Assembly: GCA_017414645.1 (NCBI GenBank)
Contig: JAFQLL010000027.1
Location: 1-42,698 of the forward strand
Source: Clostridia bacterium
GTDB lineage: Bacteria > Bacillota > Clostridia > UMGS1883
DNA length: 42,698 nt
Direction: 5' to 3'
Both the position numbers and the translations under genes were made by a program. The stretch's first letter is position 1; each line of letters opens with the position of its first letter. The notes under the pieces are model-generated. The model worked only from the letters and a program-made list of their open reading frames with translations. It was not told the DNA's origin and made no database searches. Below, one piece after another: positions 32,990 through 40,605 of this stretch.

Positions 32990-34408
32990 ATGGAAAAAAT
33001 TTCTAACGGCACGGCTCAGCGTGAGCACCTTAAAAGCCGTCTTGGGTTCATACTTATCAGCGCAGGCTGTGCAATCGGCGTTGGCAATGTATGGAAGTTT
33101 CCGTGGATGGTTGGCCAGTACGGTGGCGGTATGTTCGTGCTTATATACCTTGCATGTCTTCTTTTAATGGGCGTTCCCGCACTCACAATGGAATTTGCAG
33201 TAGGCAGAGCGGCACAGAAGAGCCCTGCAAAAATTTATGACGCCCTCGGCAAAGGCAATACCCCCTGGAAAATTCATTCCTGGATGGCAGTTTTAGGCAA
33301 CTTAGTTCTTATGATGTTCTACGTTCCTGTAGCAAGCTGGATGCTTCGTTACTTTGTTGACATGGCACTTGGCAAATTCCAGGGTTTAACCCCCGAAGCT
33401 GTCGGCGGAGCTTTCGATGCAATGATGCTGGACTGGAAGTCGATGCTTATTTATTCGGCAATTCTTACCGTTGTATGCTTCATTATCAATTCCACAGGCG
33501 TTGACAAGGGTGTTGAAAAGGTTTCCAAGGTGATGATGATTGCTCTTTTAGTTATCATGATCGTTCTGGCAATTAATTCTATATTCCTTCCCGGAGCGGG
33601 TGAAGGCTTAAAGTTCTATCTTGTTCCCGACATCGAAAACTTTATGGCAACAGGCCCTATCAATGTTATAGTTGGAGCCATGAACCAGGCGTTCTTCACA
33701 TTAAGCCTCGGTATAGGCTCAATGGCAATTTTCGGCAGCTACATAGGCAAGGACCGTGCACTTATGGGCGAAAGCGTAAATGTTTCTCTTCTTGACACAT
33801 TTGTGGCATTCACTTCAGGTCTTATCATTTTCCCTGCATGCTACGCATACGGCGTTGCACCCGATGCAGGTCCCGGTCTTATTTTCGTTACACTGCCCAA
33901 CATTTTCAACAACCTTCCCGGTGGCAGGTTATGGGGTGCGTTGTTCTTCGTATTCATGAGCTTTGCGGCAATCAGCACAGTTATTGCAGTGTTCGAAAAC
34001 ATTCTTTCCTGCACAATGGACATTTTTAATTGGTCCAGAAAAAAGGCTGCAATTGTTGACTGTATCGCAATCTTAATTCTTATGGTTCCCTGCATTCTCG
34101 GTTTTAGTGTATGGAGCAATATTGCTCTTCCCAAAATCGGCAATATCATGGACATGGAAGACTTTTTGGTAAGTAACCTTCTTCTTCCCATTGGTGCATT
34201 GGCTTTCATTCTCTTCTGTACATTAAGATACGGTTGGGGCTGGAAGAACTTTGTTAACGAAGCAAACGCAGGTAAAGGTATGAAGGTTCAAAACTGGATG
34301 AGATGGTACATGACAATTGTACTTCCCATAATGATTGTAATTATCTTTGTTATGGGGCTTATCAGCAAATTTGCTCCCGATTTCAATATTATGGATTTAT
34401 TCAAATAA
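32990..34408 (+). CDS. Neurotransmitter:sodium symporter (NSS/SLC6) family transporter
   Basis: A 472-residue membrane protein with 11-12 spans, the bacterial NSS length. TM1 carries G-C-A-I-G-V-G-N-V-W-K-F-P-W, the unwound helix that binds Na+ and substrate; TM6 has F-F-T-L-S-L-G-I-G-S-M, and the tyrosine-type position of LeuT-like MhsT proteins is followed by Y-G-V-A-P-D-A-G-P-G-L-I-F in the extracellular loop. The likely role is Na+-driven uptake of an amino acid, probably hydrophobic or aromatic; this cannot be fixed from sequence. The ATG at 32990 has AAGGAG 8 bases upstream; a TTG two codons earlier lies too close to it. It is monocistronic, with a strong promoter and a terminator shared with the copper ATPase gene. 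Confidence 0.94.
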   Translation: MEKISNGTAQREHLKSRLGFILISAGCAIGVGNVWKFPWMVGQYGGGMFVLIYLACLLLMGVPALTMEFAVGRAAQKSPAKIYDALGKGNTPWKIHSWMAVLGNLVLMMFYVPVASWMLRYFVDMALGKFQGLTPEAVGGAFDAMMLDWKSMLIYSAILTVVCFIINSTGVDKGVEKVSKVMMIALLVIMIVLAINSIFLPGAGEGLKFYLVPDIENFMATGPINVIVGAMNQAFFTLSLGIGSMAIFGSYIGKDRALMGESVNVSLLDTFVAFTSGLIIFPACYAYGVAPDAGPGLIFVTLPNIFNNLPGGRLWGALFFVFMSFAAISTVIAVFENILSCTMDIFNWSRKKAAIVDCIAILILMVPCILGFSVWSNIALPKIGNIMDMEDFLVSNLLLPIGALAFILFCTLRYGWGWKNFVNEANAGKGMKVQNWMRWYMTIVLPIMIVIIFVMGLISKFAPDFNIMDLFK

Positions 34409-34418
34409 TAGTATTTAA

Positions 34419-34453
34419 CTAAAAAAGACTCGCAAATGCGAGTCTTTTTTTAG
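34419..34453. terminator. Bidirectional terminator between symporter and copA
   Basis: AAAAAAGACTCGC pairs with GCGAGTCTTTTTT around AAAT. The stop of the copA gene (34450-34452) lies in the T-tract arm. Confidence 0.9.
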
Positions 34454-36879
34454 GCTTTAAAACCATTCTTTATAATAGCTTTCTTTACTTTTTCAAGTTT
34501 TACCCTGTGAGGCTTTTCAAAAATGGCTTCTCCCTTTTCGTGACTTACCGAAATCACCCTGCAGTTAAGCTTTTCCAATGCCTCGGTAACTGTTCTTTCA
34601 CAATGAGAACACATCATACCTTCAATCTTCAGGGTGTGCTCTTCATATGAATGAGCACTGCCTGACCTTTTTTTGTCCTTTTTTGAACTGTTTATATTGA
34701 AAAAGTTAAGTCTTAATGCATTTGTTACCACACAGAAGCTTGAGAGGCTCATTGCCGCTGCCCCGAACATGGGATTTAATTCCCAGCCAAAGAAAGCAAT
34801 GTATGCTCCTGCCGCCAGCGGAATGCCTATAATGTTATAAATGAACGCCCAGAACAAATTTTCCTTAATGTTTTTAAGGGTTTGTCGGCTGAGCCTTATT
34901 GCTGCAGCAACCCCTGTAAGGCTTGACTTCATAAGCACAATGTCTGCAGCATCAATTGCCACATCAACACCATTACCGATGGCAACGGCAGTATCGGCTA
35001 CGGTTAATGCGGGAGCATCGTTTATTCCGTCACCAACCATCATAACCTTGCCGCTTTTTTTCATTTTCTCTACAACAGCTGCTTTCTGGTGTGGCAAAGT
35101 GTCGGCAAACACCTCATCAACCCCGGCTTCCTTTGCAATGGCATTTGCCGTGCGCAAATTGTCGCCTGTGAGCATAACTGTTTTTATGCCCATTCCCTTA
35201 AGGGCTTTTATTGCCTCGGTGCTGTCATGCTTTATTTTATCTGCCACTGCAATAATGCCCAAAAGCCTGCCCTCTGTTGCAAACAAAAGAGGGGTTTTTC
35301 CCATTTTTGAGAGCTTTTCAATTATTTCTTCGTCATCCTTTGACAAGACGGCCACGGTTGAAATAAAGCTCTTATTGCCGCCGTAAATAACCCTTCCTTC
35401 AACCTCGCCCTTTAAACCGTTACCGGGTAAAGCTTTAAATGAGGCACACTCTGTTTTTTCAACACCAATTTCTTCTGCTTTCTTTACGACAGCCTTACCA
35501 AGAGGGTGCTCGCTCTTTAATTCCAATGCATAAGCATACTTTAAAACATCATCGCCTATTATATCTGTCACTGCAGGTGCGCCCTGGGTTATGGTGCCTG
35601 TTTTGTCAAGTATAACGACATCTGTTTTGCCTGCCTTTTCAAGAGCTGCTGCTGTTTTAAAGAGCACGCCTCCTTTTGCACCAACACCACTGCCAACCAT
35701 AATGGCAACAGGGGTTGCAAGCCCTAATGCACATGGGCAGCTTATTACAAGAACAGCTATTGCCCTTGCTAAAGCAAAGCCAACAGTCTGCCCTACCACA
35801 AGCCATACAACAAAGGTAACAACGGCAATTGCAATTACGCAGGGCACAAACACACCCGACACCTCGTCTGCCAATCGTGCAATAGGCGCCTTGGTTGCAG
35901 CCGCACCTTCAACAATTTTTATTATCTGCGAAAGGGTTGTATCCTCGCCGACACGTGTGGCTTCACAGCGCAAAAAGCCCGACTGATTTATGGTTGCCGC
36001 ACTCACACTGCTGCCCGCACTTTTGTCCACAGGTATGCTTTCGCCTGTCAGTGCCGATTCGTCAACAGCACTTTCGCCTTCGATTACAACACCGTCAACG
36101 CTCACGCTTTCACCGGGGCGCACAATAAAAATATCACCCTTTTTGACAGAATCAATATCAACAACTGTTTCCTTGCCGTCAATTATAACAACAGCTGTTT
36201 TTGGCTTAAGCTTCATAAGAGCTTTTATTGCATCGGTCGTTCTGCCCTTCGACCTTGCCTCAAGCATTTTGCCTAAGGTAATAAGCGTAAGAATCATGCC
36301 TGCAGATTCAAAATAGAATTCGTGCATTAAGTGAGAAGGATTTTCACTTACAGTCATCATAAAAAGCGCCACAGTGCTGTAGGCAAAGCTTGCCAAGGCG
36401 CCCAGCGAAACCAAGGTGTCCATATTCGGAGCCTTGTTCAGAAGCCCTTTCGTGCCCGATACAAAAAATTTCTGGTTTATTATCATTATAATTGCCGAAA
36501 GAATAAGCTGCATAAGCCCTATGGCAACGTAATTACCTTCAAAAAACGGCGGTAGTGGCAAGGAAACCATGTGTCCCATTGAAAAATACATAAGCACCAC
36601 AAGAAAGCCTATGGCAGAAAAGAACCTTGTTTTCATGCTTTTAAAATCTGCATTTTCGTCCTTTTCTTCTGTTTTCTGTCCACCCGATGCCAAAAAAGCA
36701 CCGTAGCCCGCTTTTTTTACAGCCTTCACTATTTTTTCGCTGTCGCCACCTTCTACAACCATCGAGCTTGTGAGAAGACTCACCGAGCATTCACTTACGC
36801 CGTCAACGTCTTTAACGGCCTTTTCAACTCTTGCACTGCATGCTGCACAGCTCATACCCGTAACATTATATTTTTCCAT
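34450..36879 (-). CDS. copA: Copper-translocating P1B-type ATPase with HMA domains at both ends
   Basis: 809 residues. An N-terminal heavy-metal (HMA) domain has G-M-S-C11-A-A-C14. Eight membrane spans include the metal-site motif C381-P-C383 of Cu+ pumps. The actuator has T-G-E-S, the phosphorylation site is D425 in D-K-T-G-T, S-E-H-P-L-G is the P1B-specific HP motif, and G-D-G-I-N-D closes the hinge. A second HMA domain with G-M-M-C757-S-H-C760 is attached to the C-terminus after a Lys/Ser-rich linker; in many relatives this would be a separate CopZ-like chaperone. The start follows GGAGGTGAT. It should export Cu+ (or Ag+) across the membrane. No csoR or copY gene is adjacent; a dyad overlaps the promoter. 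Confidence 0.93.
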   Translation of the reverse strand: MEKYNVTGMSCAACSARVEKAVKDVDGVSECSVSLLTSSMVVEGGDSEKIVKAVKKAGYGAFLASGGQKTEEKDENADFKSMKTRFFSAIGFLVVLMYFSMGHMVSLPLPPFFEGNYVAIGLMQLILSAIIMIINQKFFVSGTKGLLNKAPNMDTLVSLGALASFAYSTVALFMMTVSENPSHLMHEFYFESAGMILTLITLGKMLEARSKGRTTDAIKALMKLKPKTAVVIIDGKETVVDIDSVKKGDIFIVRPGESVSVDGVVIEGESAVDESALTGESIPVDKSAGSSVSAATINQSGFLRCEATRVGEDTTLSQIIKIVEGAAATKAPIARLADEVSGVFVPCVIAIAVVTFVVWLVVGQTVGFALARAIAVLVISCPCALGLATPVAIMVGSGVGAKGGVLFKTAAALEKAGKTDVVILDKTGTITQGAPAVTDIIGDDVLKYAYALELKSEHPLGKAVVKKAEEIGVEKTECASFKALPGNGLKGEVEGRVIYGGNKSFISTVAVLSKDDEEIIEKLSKMGKTPLLFATEGRLLGIIAVADKIKHDSTEAIKALKGMGIKTVMLTGDNLRTANAIAKEAGVDEVFADTLPHQKAAVVEKMKKSGKVMMVGDGINDAPALTVADTAVAIGNGVDVAIDAADIVLMKSSLTGVAAAIRLSRQTLKNIKENLFWAFIYNIIGIPLAAGAYIAFFGWELNPMFGAAAMSLSSFCVVTNALRLNFFNINSSKKDKKRSGSAHSYEEHTLKIEGMMCSHCERTVTEALEKLNCRVISVSHEKGEAIFEKPHRVKLEKVKKAIIKNGFKA

Positions 36880-36902
36880 AATATCACCTCCTGCTTATGT
36901 AA

Positions 36903-36933
36903 TTAGTTTACACTAACTAACCTTTTCTGTCAA
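36903..36933 (-). promoter_or_regulatory. Promoter and operator-like dyad of copA
   Basis: TTGACA (36928-36933) and TAAACT (36905-36910), spacer 17. The inverted repeat TTAGTT-6-AACTAA (36903-36920) covers the -10 box. It is not the TACA/TGTA box of CopY and lacks the 19-base spacer of CueR-type promoters; it looks more like a DtxR-type half-site pair. Confidence 0.6.
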
Positions 36934-37059
36934 CCACCGTGTTGAACAAAGTGACTCCCTTACTCCTTGGCAATAATCGCAACTAAGGCAGACAGAAGAG
37001 AAAACACTTTGTAATAAATATGCGCTTTCCGAGCCCGGTGTGGAAATTCTCACATGGCA

Positions 37060-37096
37060 AAAAAGGTTGAAAAGCTCTCGCTTTCAACCCTTTTTA
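37060..37096 (-). terminator. Terminator downstream of the YeiH-family gene
   Basis: GGTTGAAA(A)GC pairs with GCTTTCAACC (one bulge) around a 4-base loop, followed by TTTTTT on the minus strand and TTTTT on the plus strand. It lies about 120 bases past the gene's stop. Confidence 0.6.
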
Positions 37097-37160
37097 TTGC
37101 ATAGGAAATTGCGCGCAGAATGTGCGCATATTTGCTTGTAAAATAAAAGTGTACCTTTTC

Positions 37161-37180
37161 GTCCCCCAAGATTGGGGGAC
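37161..37180. repeat. Short palindromic repeat, GTCCCCCAA type
   Basis: A perfect 9-bp palindrome around two bases, followed by CGAGGGGGTT. This composition resembles dispersed intergenic repeats of Clostridia; only one copy is in the window. Confidence 0.5.
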
Positions 37181-37212
37181 CGAGGGGGTTGAAGTGTTAA
37201 AACACTCTTTTA

Positions 37213-38223
37213 TTATACCATTCCCATGCACCATTCAACACCAATTGCCACGATAACAACTAATGCCGAAATTATAAAACCGTGAAGCATAGGTGCGCTA
37301 CCTGCTTTTTTCATGTCCTTAAAGCTTGTGGAAAGACCTATTGCACCAAGTGCTGTTACCATCAGAAATTTACTTATGTCCTTCGACACAGAAGAAGCGC
37401 CCGCAGGAATAAGCCCAATGCTGTTTATAACACTAAGTGCCAGAAAGCCTACTATAAACCAGGGGAAAAGCTTTAACACATTAACCTTTGTACCCTCTGC
37501 CGAGGCGTTTTCCTTTTTCTTCAATCTTAAATTTACAAAGGTGAAGACCAGCACCGTGGGAATAATGGCAAGTGTTCTTGTAAGCTTTACCATTGTTGCA
37601 AAATCTCCTGCGCCCTCGCTGAATGCGTAACCTGCCGCCACAACACTGGAGGTATCGTTTACAGCTGTACCTGCCCACAGACCGTATGCAATGTCACTTA
37701 GCCCCATTGCCTGTCCCATTATGGGAAAAAGCACAATCATTGCCATGTCAAACAAAAAGGTTGCGCTCATGGCATAGGCAATGTCTGTGTCATCGGCATC
37801 AATAACAGGCGCAATCGCCGCAATGGCACTGCCGCCGCAAATGCCAGTACCTGCAGAAATAAGGTTCGACAATTTCCAATTAAGCCCCAATGCCTTGCCT
37901 ATAAAGTAACCGCCGCCAAAGCAGGTTAAAAGGGTAAACATCATAACCATTAATGACATTTTGCCAACGTTAAGAATTACGTTCACATTAAGCGACGCAC
38001 CAAGAAGAATAATTGCAACTCTTAATATTTTTTTGCTTGTAAACTTTAACCCTGCCTTTAAAACCGAAGGCCGCCAGAAATAATTAATTGCCATACCCAA
38101 CAAAAGTGCAATAACCGACGCACCTATAATGTGTATAGGCAAAAGACTTTCAATAAATTTTGCCGCAATTGCCAACAAAACCGCAGCAAAAAAACCAGGT
38201 ATAATGTTAAAACATGCTTTCAT
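37213..38223 (-). CDS. YeiH/UPF0324 family putative sulfate exporter
   Basis: A 336-residue membrane protein with ten or so spans, typical in length for this family (Pfam Cons_hypoth698). Recognisable segments are L-L-G-A-S-L-N, the glycine-rich I-S-A-G-T-G-I-C-G-G-S-A-I-A-A near residue 125, and the central A-G-T-A-V-N-D-T-S-S-V-V-A-A-G. The family is named for putative sulfate export, but the substrate is not firmly known. The start has AAGAGTGAT upstream. It is divergent from the GNAT gene across a palindromic shared promoter. Downstream there is a long gene-free region with several hairpins. Confidence 0.9.
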   Translation of the reverse strand: MKACFNIIPGFFAAVLLAIAAKFIESLLPIHIIGASVIALLLGMAINYFWRPSVLKAGLKFTSKKILRVAIILLGASLNVNVILNVGKMSLMVMMFTLLTCFGGGYFIGKALGLNWKLSNLISAGTGICGGSAIAAIAPVIDADDTDIAYAMSATFLFDMAMIVLFPIMGQAMGLSDIAYGLWAGTAVNDTSSVVAAGYAFSEGAGDFATMVKLTRTLAIIPTVLVFTFVNLRLKKKENASAEGTKVNVLKLFPWFIVGFLALSVINSIGLIPAGASSVSKDISKFLMVTALGAIGLSTSFKDMKKAGSAPMLHGFIISALVVIVAIGVEWCMGMV

Positions 38224-38250
38224 GAAATCACTCTTTTCTATAATGCTCTA

Positions 38251-38281
38251 TTGATTTTACCACAAAATGTGATAAAATCAA
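38251..38281. promoter_or_regulatory. Palindromic bidirectional promoter
   Basis: A 31-bp inverted repeat (14-bp arms, one mismatch) centred at 38266. Plus strand: TTGATT (38251-38256) and TAAAAT (38273-38278). Minus strand: TTGATT (38276-38281) and TAAAAT (38254-38259). Both have 16-base spacers. The same DNA thus forms equivalent, overlapping promoters for the GNAT gene and the YeiH-family gene. Confidence 0.65.
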
Positions 38282-38318
38282 TATGTTAACAGTAATTTTC
38301 CTGTACGGAGGTTTTATC

Positions 38319-38804
38319 ATGATAATACGAAAAGCACAACCACACGAATTTAACACAATAATGAACATATATTCTGCCGCACAGGACTTTATGGCACAAA
38401 ACGGCAACGAAACCCAATGGGGCAAAACACACCCGGACCCTAAACTTATAGAGAAGGACATTGAAAATGGTGAGCTTTATGTTTGCTGCGAAAACGATGC
38501 TATTGCCTGCGTGTTTTTCTTCCGCTTTGCAAACGACCCTACCTATAATAACATATACGATGGAGCATGGCAGAACAATGAGCCTTACGGTGTTGTACAC
38601 CGCATTGCATCAAGCCGCACTGTAAAGGGTGCAGCAAAATTCTGCCTTAATTGGGCATTTGAAAAGTGCAAAAGCCTGCGCATCGACACCCACCGGAACA
38701 ACATCCCCATGCAGAAGCTTTTAACAGGCCTCAACTTCAAGTATTGCGGCATAATCTATCTTGAAAATGGCGACGAACGCCTGGCATACCATAAAATAAA
38801 CTAA
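38319..38804 (+). CDS. GNAT family N-acetyltransferase
   Basis: 161 residues; start 38319 has CGGAGG with a 7-base gap. The fold is read from I-R-K-A-Q-P-H-E at the N-terminus, the beta4 strand A-C-V-F-F-F-R-F, a helix with S-S-R-T-V-K-G-A-A-K in the acetyl-CoA pyrophosphate-binding position (a degenerate form of the usual R/Q-x-x-G-x-G/A motif), and D-T-H-R-N-N-I-P-M-Q-K-L-L in the C-terminal helix, typical of GNAT proteins acting on small molecules or proteins. It transfers an acetyl group from acetyl-CoA; the acceptor is unknown. It shares a palindromic promoter with the divergent YeiH-family transporter gene and ends in a terminator. Confidence 0.87.
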   Translation: MIIRKAQPHEFNTIMNIYSAAQDFMAQNGNETQWGKTHPDPKLIEKDIENGELYVCCENDAIACVFFFRFANDPTYNNIYDGAWQNNEPYGVVHRIASSRTVKGAAKFCLNWAFEKCKSLRIDTHRNNIPMQKLLTGLNFKYCGIIYLENGDERLAYHKIN

Positions 38805-38828
38805 AAAGGACCTCAACGAGGCCCTTTT
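38804..38828. terminator. Bidirectional terminator between GNAT and exonuclease genes
   Basis: AAAAGGACCTC pairs with GAGGCCCTTTT around AAC with a single A-C mismatch. Confidence 0.8.
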
Positions 38829-38835
38829 AATTTAT

Positions 38836-39387
38836 TTACACCATTTTCACGTACCTGTCAGGGGCATATCCCAGTAGCCTCATAATTTCCAGCTCGTCCA
38901 AAGCATCGTATAAGGCATTGTGGGTTTCTGAGTATGTATTGTCACCGGAAAGCCGTCTTAGCATAGCCTCAACGCCATAGCCGTGCTTCAAGCGCCCTGT
39001 TTTGAAGCATTCGTCAAAGGCTGTTATGCTTTTATTGTGCTGACGGTATGCTGCAAAGCTCATAATGTCGTACCAGTCAAAAGCTCTGAGCCTTGGCATT
39101 AATCTGCGGTCAAAAGCGGCATTGTATGCAAAAACAGAACTCACGCCATATTCCTTCAAAAGATAAATCAAATCCTCCATTGCCTCTTTTCTTGTGCATA
39201 AAATATGCTTCAGCTTACTGTCAAAAAGAGCATCGGAGAACATTCCGCCAACCTCAATTTCGGGCATGAGCACATGGTAGCGCACTTTTACAGCCTTAAA
39301 GGTTTTAGAGTCGGCAATAACCGTGCCTATACTCATTAATTCGTTATTCCAGTTTGTTTCTGTGTCAATAACTGCAAAATACGGCAT
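38836..39387 (-). CDS. DEDDh-type 3'-5' exonuclease (DnaQ-like)
   Basis: A stand-alone exonuclease domain of 183 residues. All acidic residues of the DEDDh class are visible: D8 and E10 in D-T-E-T, D93 in A-Y-N-A-A-F-D-R, and H156 with D161 in H-N-A-L-Y-D-A. These bind two metal ions and cut nucleotides from a DNA or RNA 3' end. It is shorter than polymerase III epsilon and lacks other domains, so it is probably a repair or RNA-turnover nuclease rather than a replication proofreader. The start follows AAGGAG with a 6-base gap. It lies 37 bases past the beta-lactamase-fold gene and is the last gene of a probable three-gene operon with the methyltransferase. Confidence 0.87.
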   Translation of the reverse strand: MPYFAVIDTETNWNNELMSIGTVIADSKTFKAVKVRYHVLMPEIEVGGMFSDALFDSKLKHILCTRKEAMEDLIYLLKEYGVSSVFAYNAAFDRRLMPRLRAFDWYDIMSFAAYRQHNKSITAFDECFKTGRLKHGYGVEAMLRRLSGDNTYSETHNALYDALDELEIMRLLGYAPDRYVKMV

Positions 39388-39424
39388 TTTGTTCTCCTTT
39401 TATAGTTTCCTCGGGTATGCAAAA

Positions 39425-40591
39425 TCACTTCATGCATTTGTATAAAACATCTCTCAGCCTGGGCTGAACATAGCTTTCCTGATTGTTAAGCATGTGATGA
39501 GCATAGAAAAAGCTTATGTTGTTGTCAACATCTATAAGGGCATTTGCTCCGGCAGCACCGCCCCAGCCTATTTCGCCCAAGGGTGTGCCGATGGATGGGT
39601 CTATCATTGTGCGCACGCCCAATCCGTAGCCATAGCCCTTCAGCTGAGGCCAGTTAAAGTCCTTCATCTGTACCTCGTTAAGCTGGTTTGTACGCCATAG
39701 GTCAATTGTTTCTCTATTTATAATTCTTTCGCCCTTTTTATCTTTGCCACCGTTTGCAATGGCAGCCATCAGCTTTGCATAATCGGGCACATTTGTCACG
39801 ATTCCTGCACCGCCGCTGTAAAAACCTTCTCCAAGTATATGGTTGTTTTCTGTTCCATTTACTTCTATGTGACCGCCCACCATGCTTATGCCCGATTTCT
39901 GGAGCTTTACTATATCGCTTTCGCCACGTTCATCAACAAAACGGTACATCTGTGCCATGTTTTGTCTGTAAAAATCGGTCATTCCGTACTCTGCATCAAT
40001 ACCCAACGGTCCAAACACATTTTCACGTGCATATTCTGCCAGGGTTTTTCCGCTTACAGCTTCAATAAATCCACCCAACACGTCGTGGCAAAGGCTGTAA
40101 TTCCACCTTTCCCCGGGCACAAAGAAAAGGGGTTCCTCTGCAAGGCCTTTTATTGTTTTCAAGGTATCAAATCTACCGTTTGTCTCTTTCCCTACCTTTT
40201 GTATTCCGGGCACATTAAAGTTATAATCAAAGCCTGCTGTCATGGTAAAAAGGTTGCGTATCGTAATTGGCACAGGCGATTTTATAACATCGTCCTTCCC
40301 TCTTTTTACATACATGTCCTTATATTCGGGTATAAAGTCATACAAGGGATCGTCCAGCTTGTAGAGCCCTTTTTCCCAAAGCTGAAGGGCGCAAAGGGTT
40401 GTTGTTATTTTTGAGCAGGAATATATGTAAAAAAACTTGTCAAAGGACATTTTCTCGCCCTTTTCAACGTCGCTGTAGCCCGATGTATATTCAAAAACAG
40501 CCTCACCATCCTTATACACAACCATTACATTTCCGGGTATTCTCCACCCTGTAAGATGGTCAAGGAATTCTTCCATAGGTTTAAAATTCAT
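39425..40591 (-). CDS. Serine hydrolase of the class C beta-lactamase fold
   Basis: 388 residues without a signal peptide. The catalytic S58-C-S-K61 is the S-x-x-K motif that forms the acyl-enzyme. The second motif reads Y165-S-L rather than the usual Y-x-N, so the tyrosine base is kept and the asparagine is lost; a C-terminal G-W-G-G-A-A-G segment stands in the K-T-G position. That combination fits esterase or D-aminopeptidase-like members (EstB type) better than an antibiotic-degrading beta-lactamase. Start 40591 has GGAGG 8 bases upstream; the ATG at 40606 overlaps the stop of the methyltransferase gene and the ribosome binding site itself. Cytoplasmic location is inferred from the absence of a signal peptide. 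Confidence 0.87.
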   Translation of the reverse strand: MNFKPMEEFLDHLTGWRIPGNVMVVYKDGEAVFEYTSGYSDVEKGEKMSFDKFFYIYSCSKITTTLCALQLWEKGLYKLDDPLYDFIPEYKDMYVKRGKDDVIKSPVPITIRNLFTMTAGFDYNFNVPGIQKVGKETNGRFDTLKTIKGLAEEPLFFVPGERWNYSLCHDVLGGFIEAVSGKTLAEYARENVFGPLGIDAEYGMTDFYRQNMAQMYRFVDERGESDIVKLQKSGISMVGGHIEVNGTENNHILGEGFYSGGAGIVTNVPDYAKLMAAIANGGKDKKGERIINRETIDLWRTNQLNEVQMKDFNWPQLKGYGYGLGVRTMIDPSIGTPLGEIGWGGAAGANALIDVDNNISFFYAHHMLNNQESYVQPRLRDVLYKCMK

Positions 40592-40605
40592 TTCATGTCC
40601 CTCCA

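Larger units (their letters stand above)
36880..37212. other. Gene-free stretch between copA and the YeiH-family gene
   Basis: No credible gene. It holds the copA promoter and dyad (36903-36933), an 8-bp inverted pair ACAAAGTG/CACTTTGT (36946-36953, 37005-37012), a GGTTGAAA hairpin with T-tracts (about 37060-37096), a GCGC-rich hairpin near 37111-37128, a GTCCCCCAA/TTGGGGGAC repeat (37161-37180) and a small AGTGTT/AACACT hairpin near 37193-37206. Confidence 0.6.

Noticed and set aside
34841-35986. Long open frames on the plus strand opposite copA
   Set aside because: Shadows caused by the codon use of copA; the minus-strand frame carries all P-type ATPase motifs.
36903-36933. CueR-type promoter for copA
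   Set aside because: The spacer is 17 bases, not the 19 expected for MerR-family control, and no merR-like gene is near.
39425-40591. Antibiotic-resistance beta-lactamase
   Set aside because: No signal peptide, Y-S-L instead of Y-x-N and no clear K-T-G motif; esterase-like hydrolase is a better reading.
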